From assembly GCA_019116405.1 (NCBI GenBank), contig DXBS01000130.1, forward strand, positions 1 to 23,026: a stretch of DNA of 23,026 nt. The letters run 5' to 3'. Below the pieces are notes generated by a model. It ran no database searches, was not told where the DNA came from, and saw nothing but the letters and a program-made list of their open reading frames with translations. Below, piece after piece: positions 23,012-23,026 of this stretch (positions are counted from its first letter, which is position 1; each line of letters starts with the position of its first letter). The position numbers and the translations under genes are program-made. Origin of the DNA: Candidatus Gallimonas intestinigallinarum (GTDB lineage Bacteria > Bacillota_A > Clostridia > Christensenellales > Borkfalkiaceae).

Positions 23012-23026
23012 GCACAAAATGCGCCC

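Noticed and set aside
1..23026. CRISPR array, tRNA, rRNA, transposase, phage or integrase genes
   Set aside because: I looked for these and saw no spaced direct repeats, cloverleaf or recognisable proteins of those kinds.

Overview
The window reads as chromosomal DNA of a Gram-positive, moderately GC-rich member of the Bacillota, probably an uncultured gut-type Clostridia lineage (inference from gene families only; no rRNA or marker gene is present). Supporting signs are strong AGGAGG-type ribosome binding sites, AddAB instead of RecBCD, SipW-type signal peptidases with TasA-like substrates, a tilS-hpt pair, and an OmpR/PhoB two-component system. Nearly everything is on the minus strand. The two plus-strand genes are an SDR oxidoreductase and a broken lipoprotein gene.

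Positions 1-7591 (minus) are an accessory region that looks like a cell-surface fibre or adhesin system. It has two transcription units, each with its own ER/archaeal-type (Ser/His/Asp) signal peptidase of the SipW group. The upstream unit, 7591 to 5950, has two consensus sigma-A promoters, signal peptidase 2 and a small TasA-like secreted protein, and closes with a strong intrinsic terminator. The downstream unit, 5645 to beyond position 1, encodes a membrane-anchored TasA/camelysin-like protein with a duplicated acidic cytoplasmic tail, signal peptidase 1, a 485-residue secreted protein and a large beta-helix surface protein cut by the window edge. All three predicted secreted proteins share the signal-peptide end T-[F/Y]-x-R-Y, which suggests that they are SipW clients. 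This locus is the best candidate in the window for an under-described system.

Positions 8075-11691 (minus) hold a small membrane protein gene with its own terminator. Upstream of it lies a tightly overlapping four-gene operon: response regulator, histidine kinase, eight-helix membrane protein and a second small membrane protein related to the first. Positions 11837-12876 (plus) hold an extended SDR gene whose promoter lies so close to the ATG that the mRNA may be leaderless.

Positions 12997-20012 (minus) carry addB, addA and a membrane protein. AddAB is the Gram-positive helicase-nuclease for double-strand-break repair. A lipoprotein gene diverges from addB (20159-21142, plus) and has an in-frame amber codon after codon 45. 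Positions 21187-22999 (minus) carry hpt and tilS (purine salvage and tRNA-Ile lysidinylation). A bidirectional terminator separates hpt from the lipoprotein gene. I saw no rRNA, tRNA, CRISPR array, transposase or phage gene.
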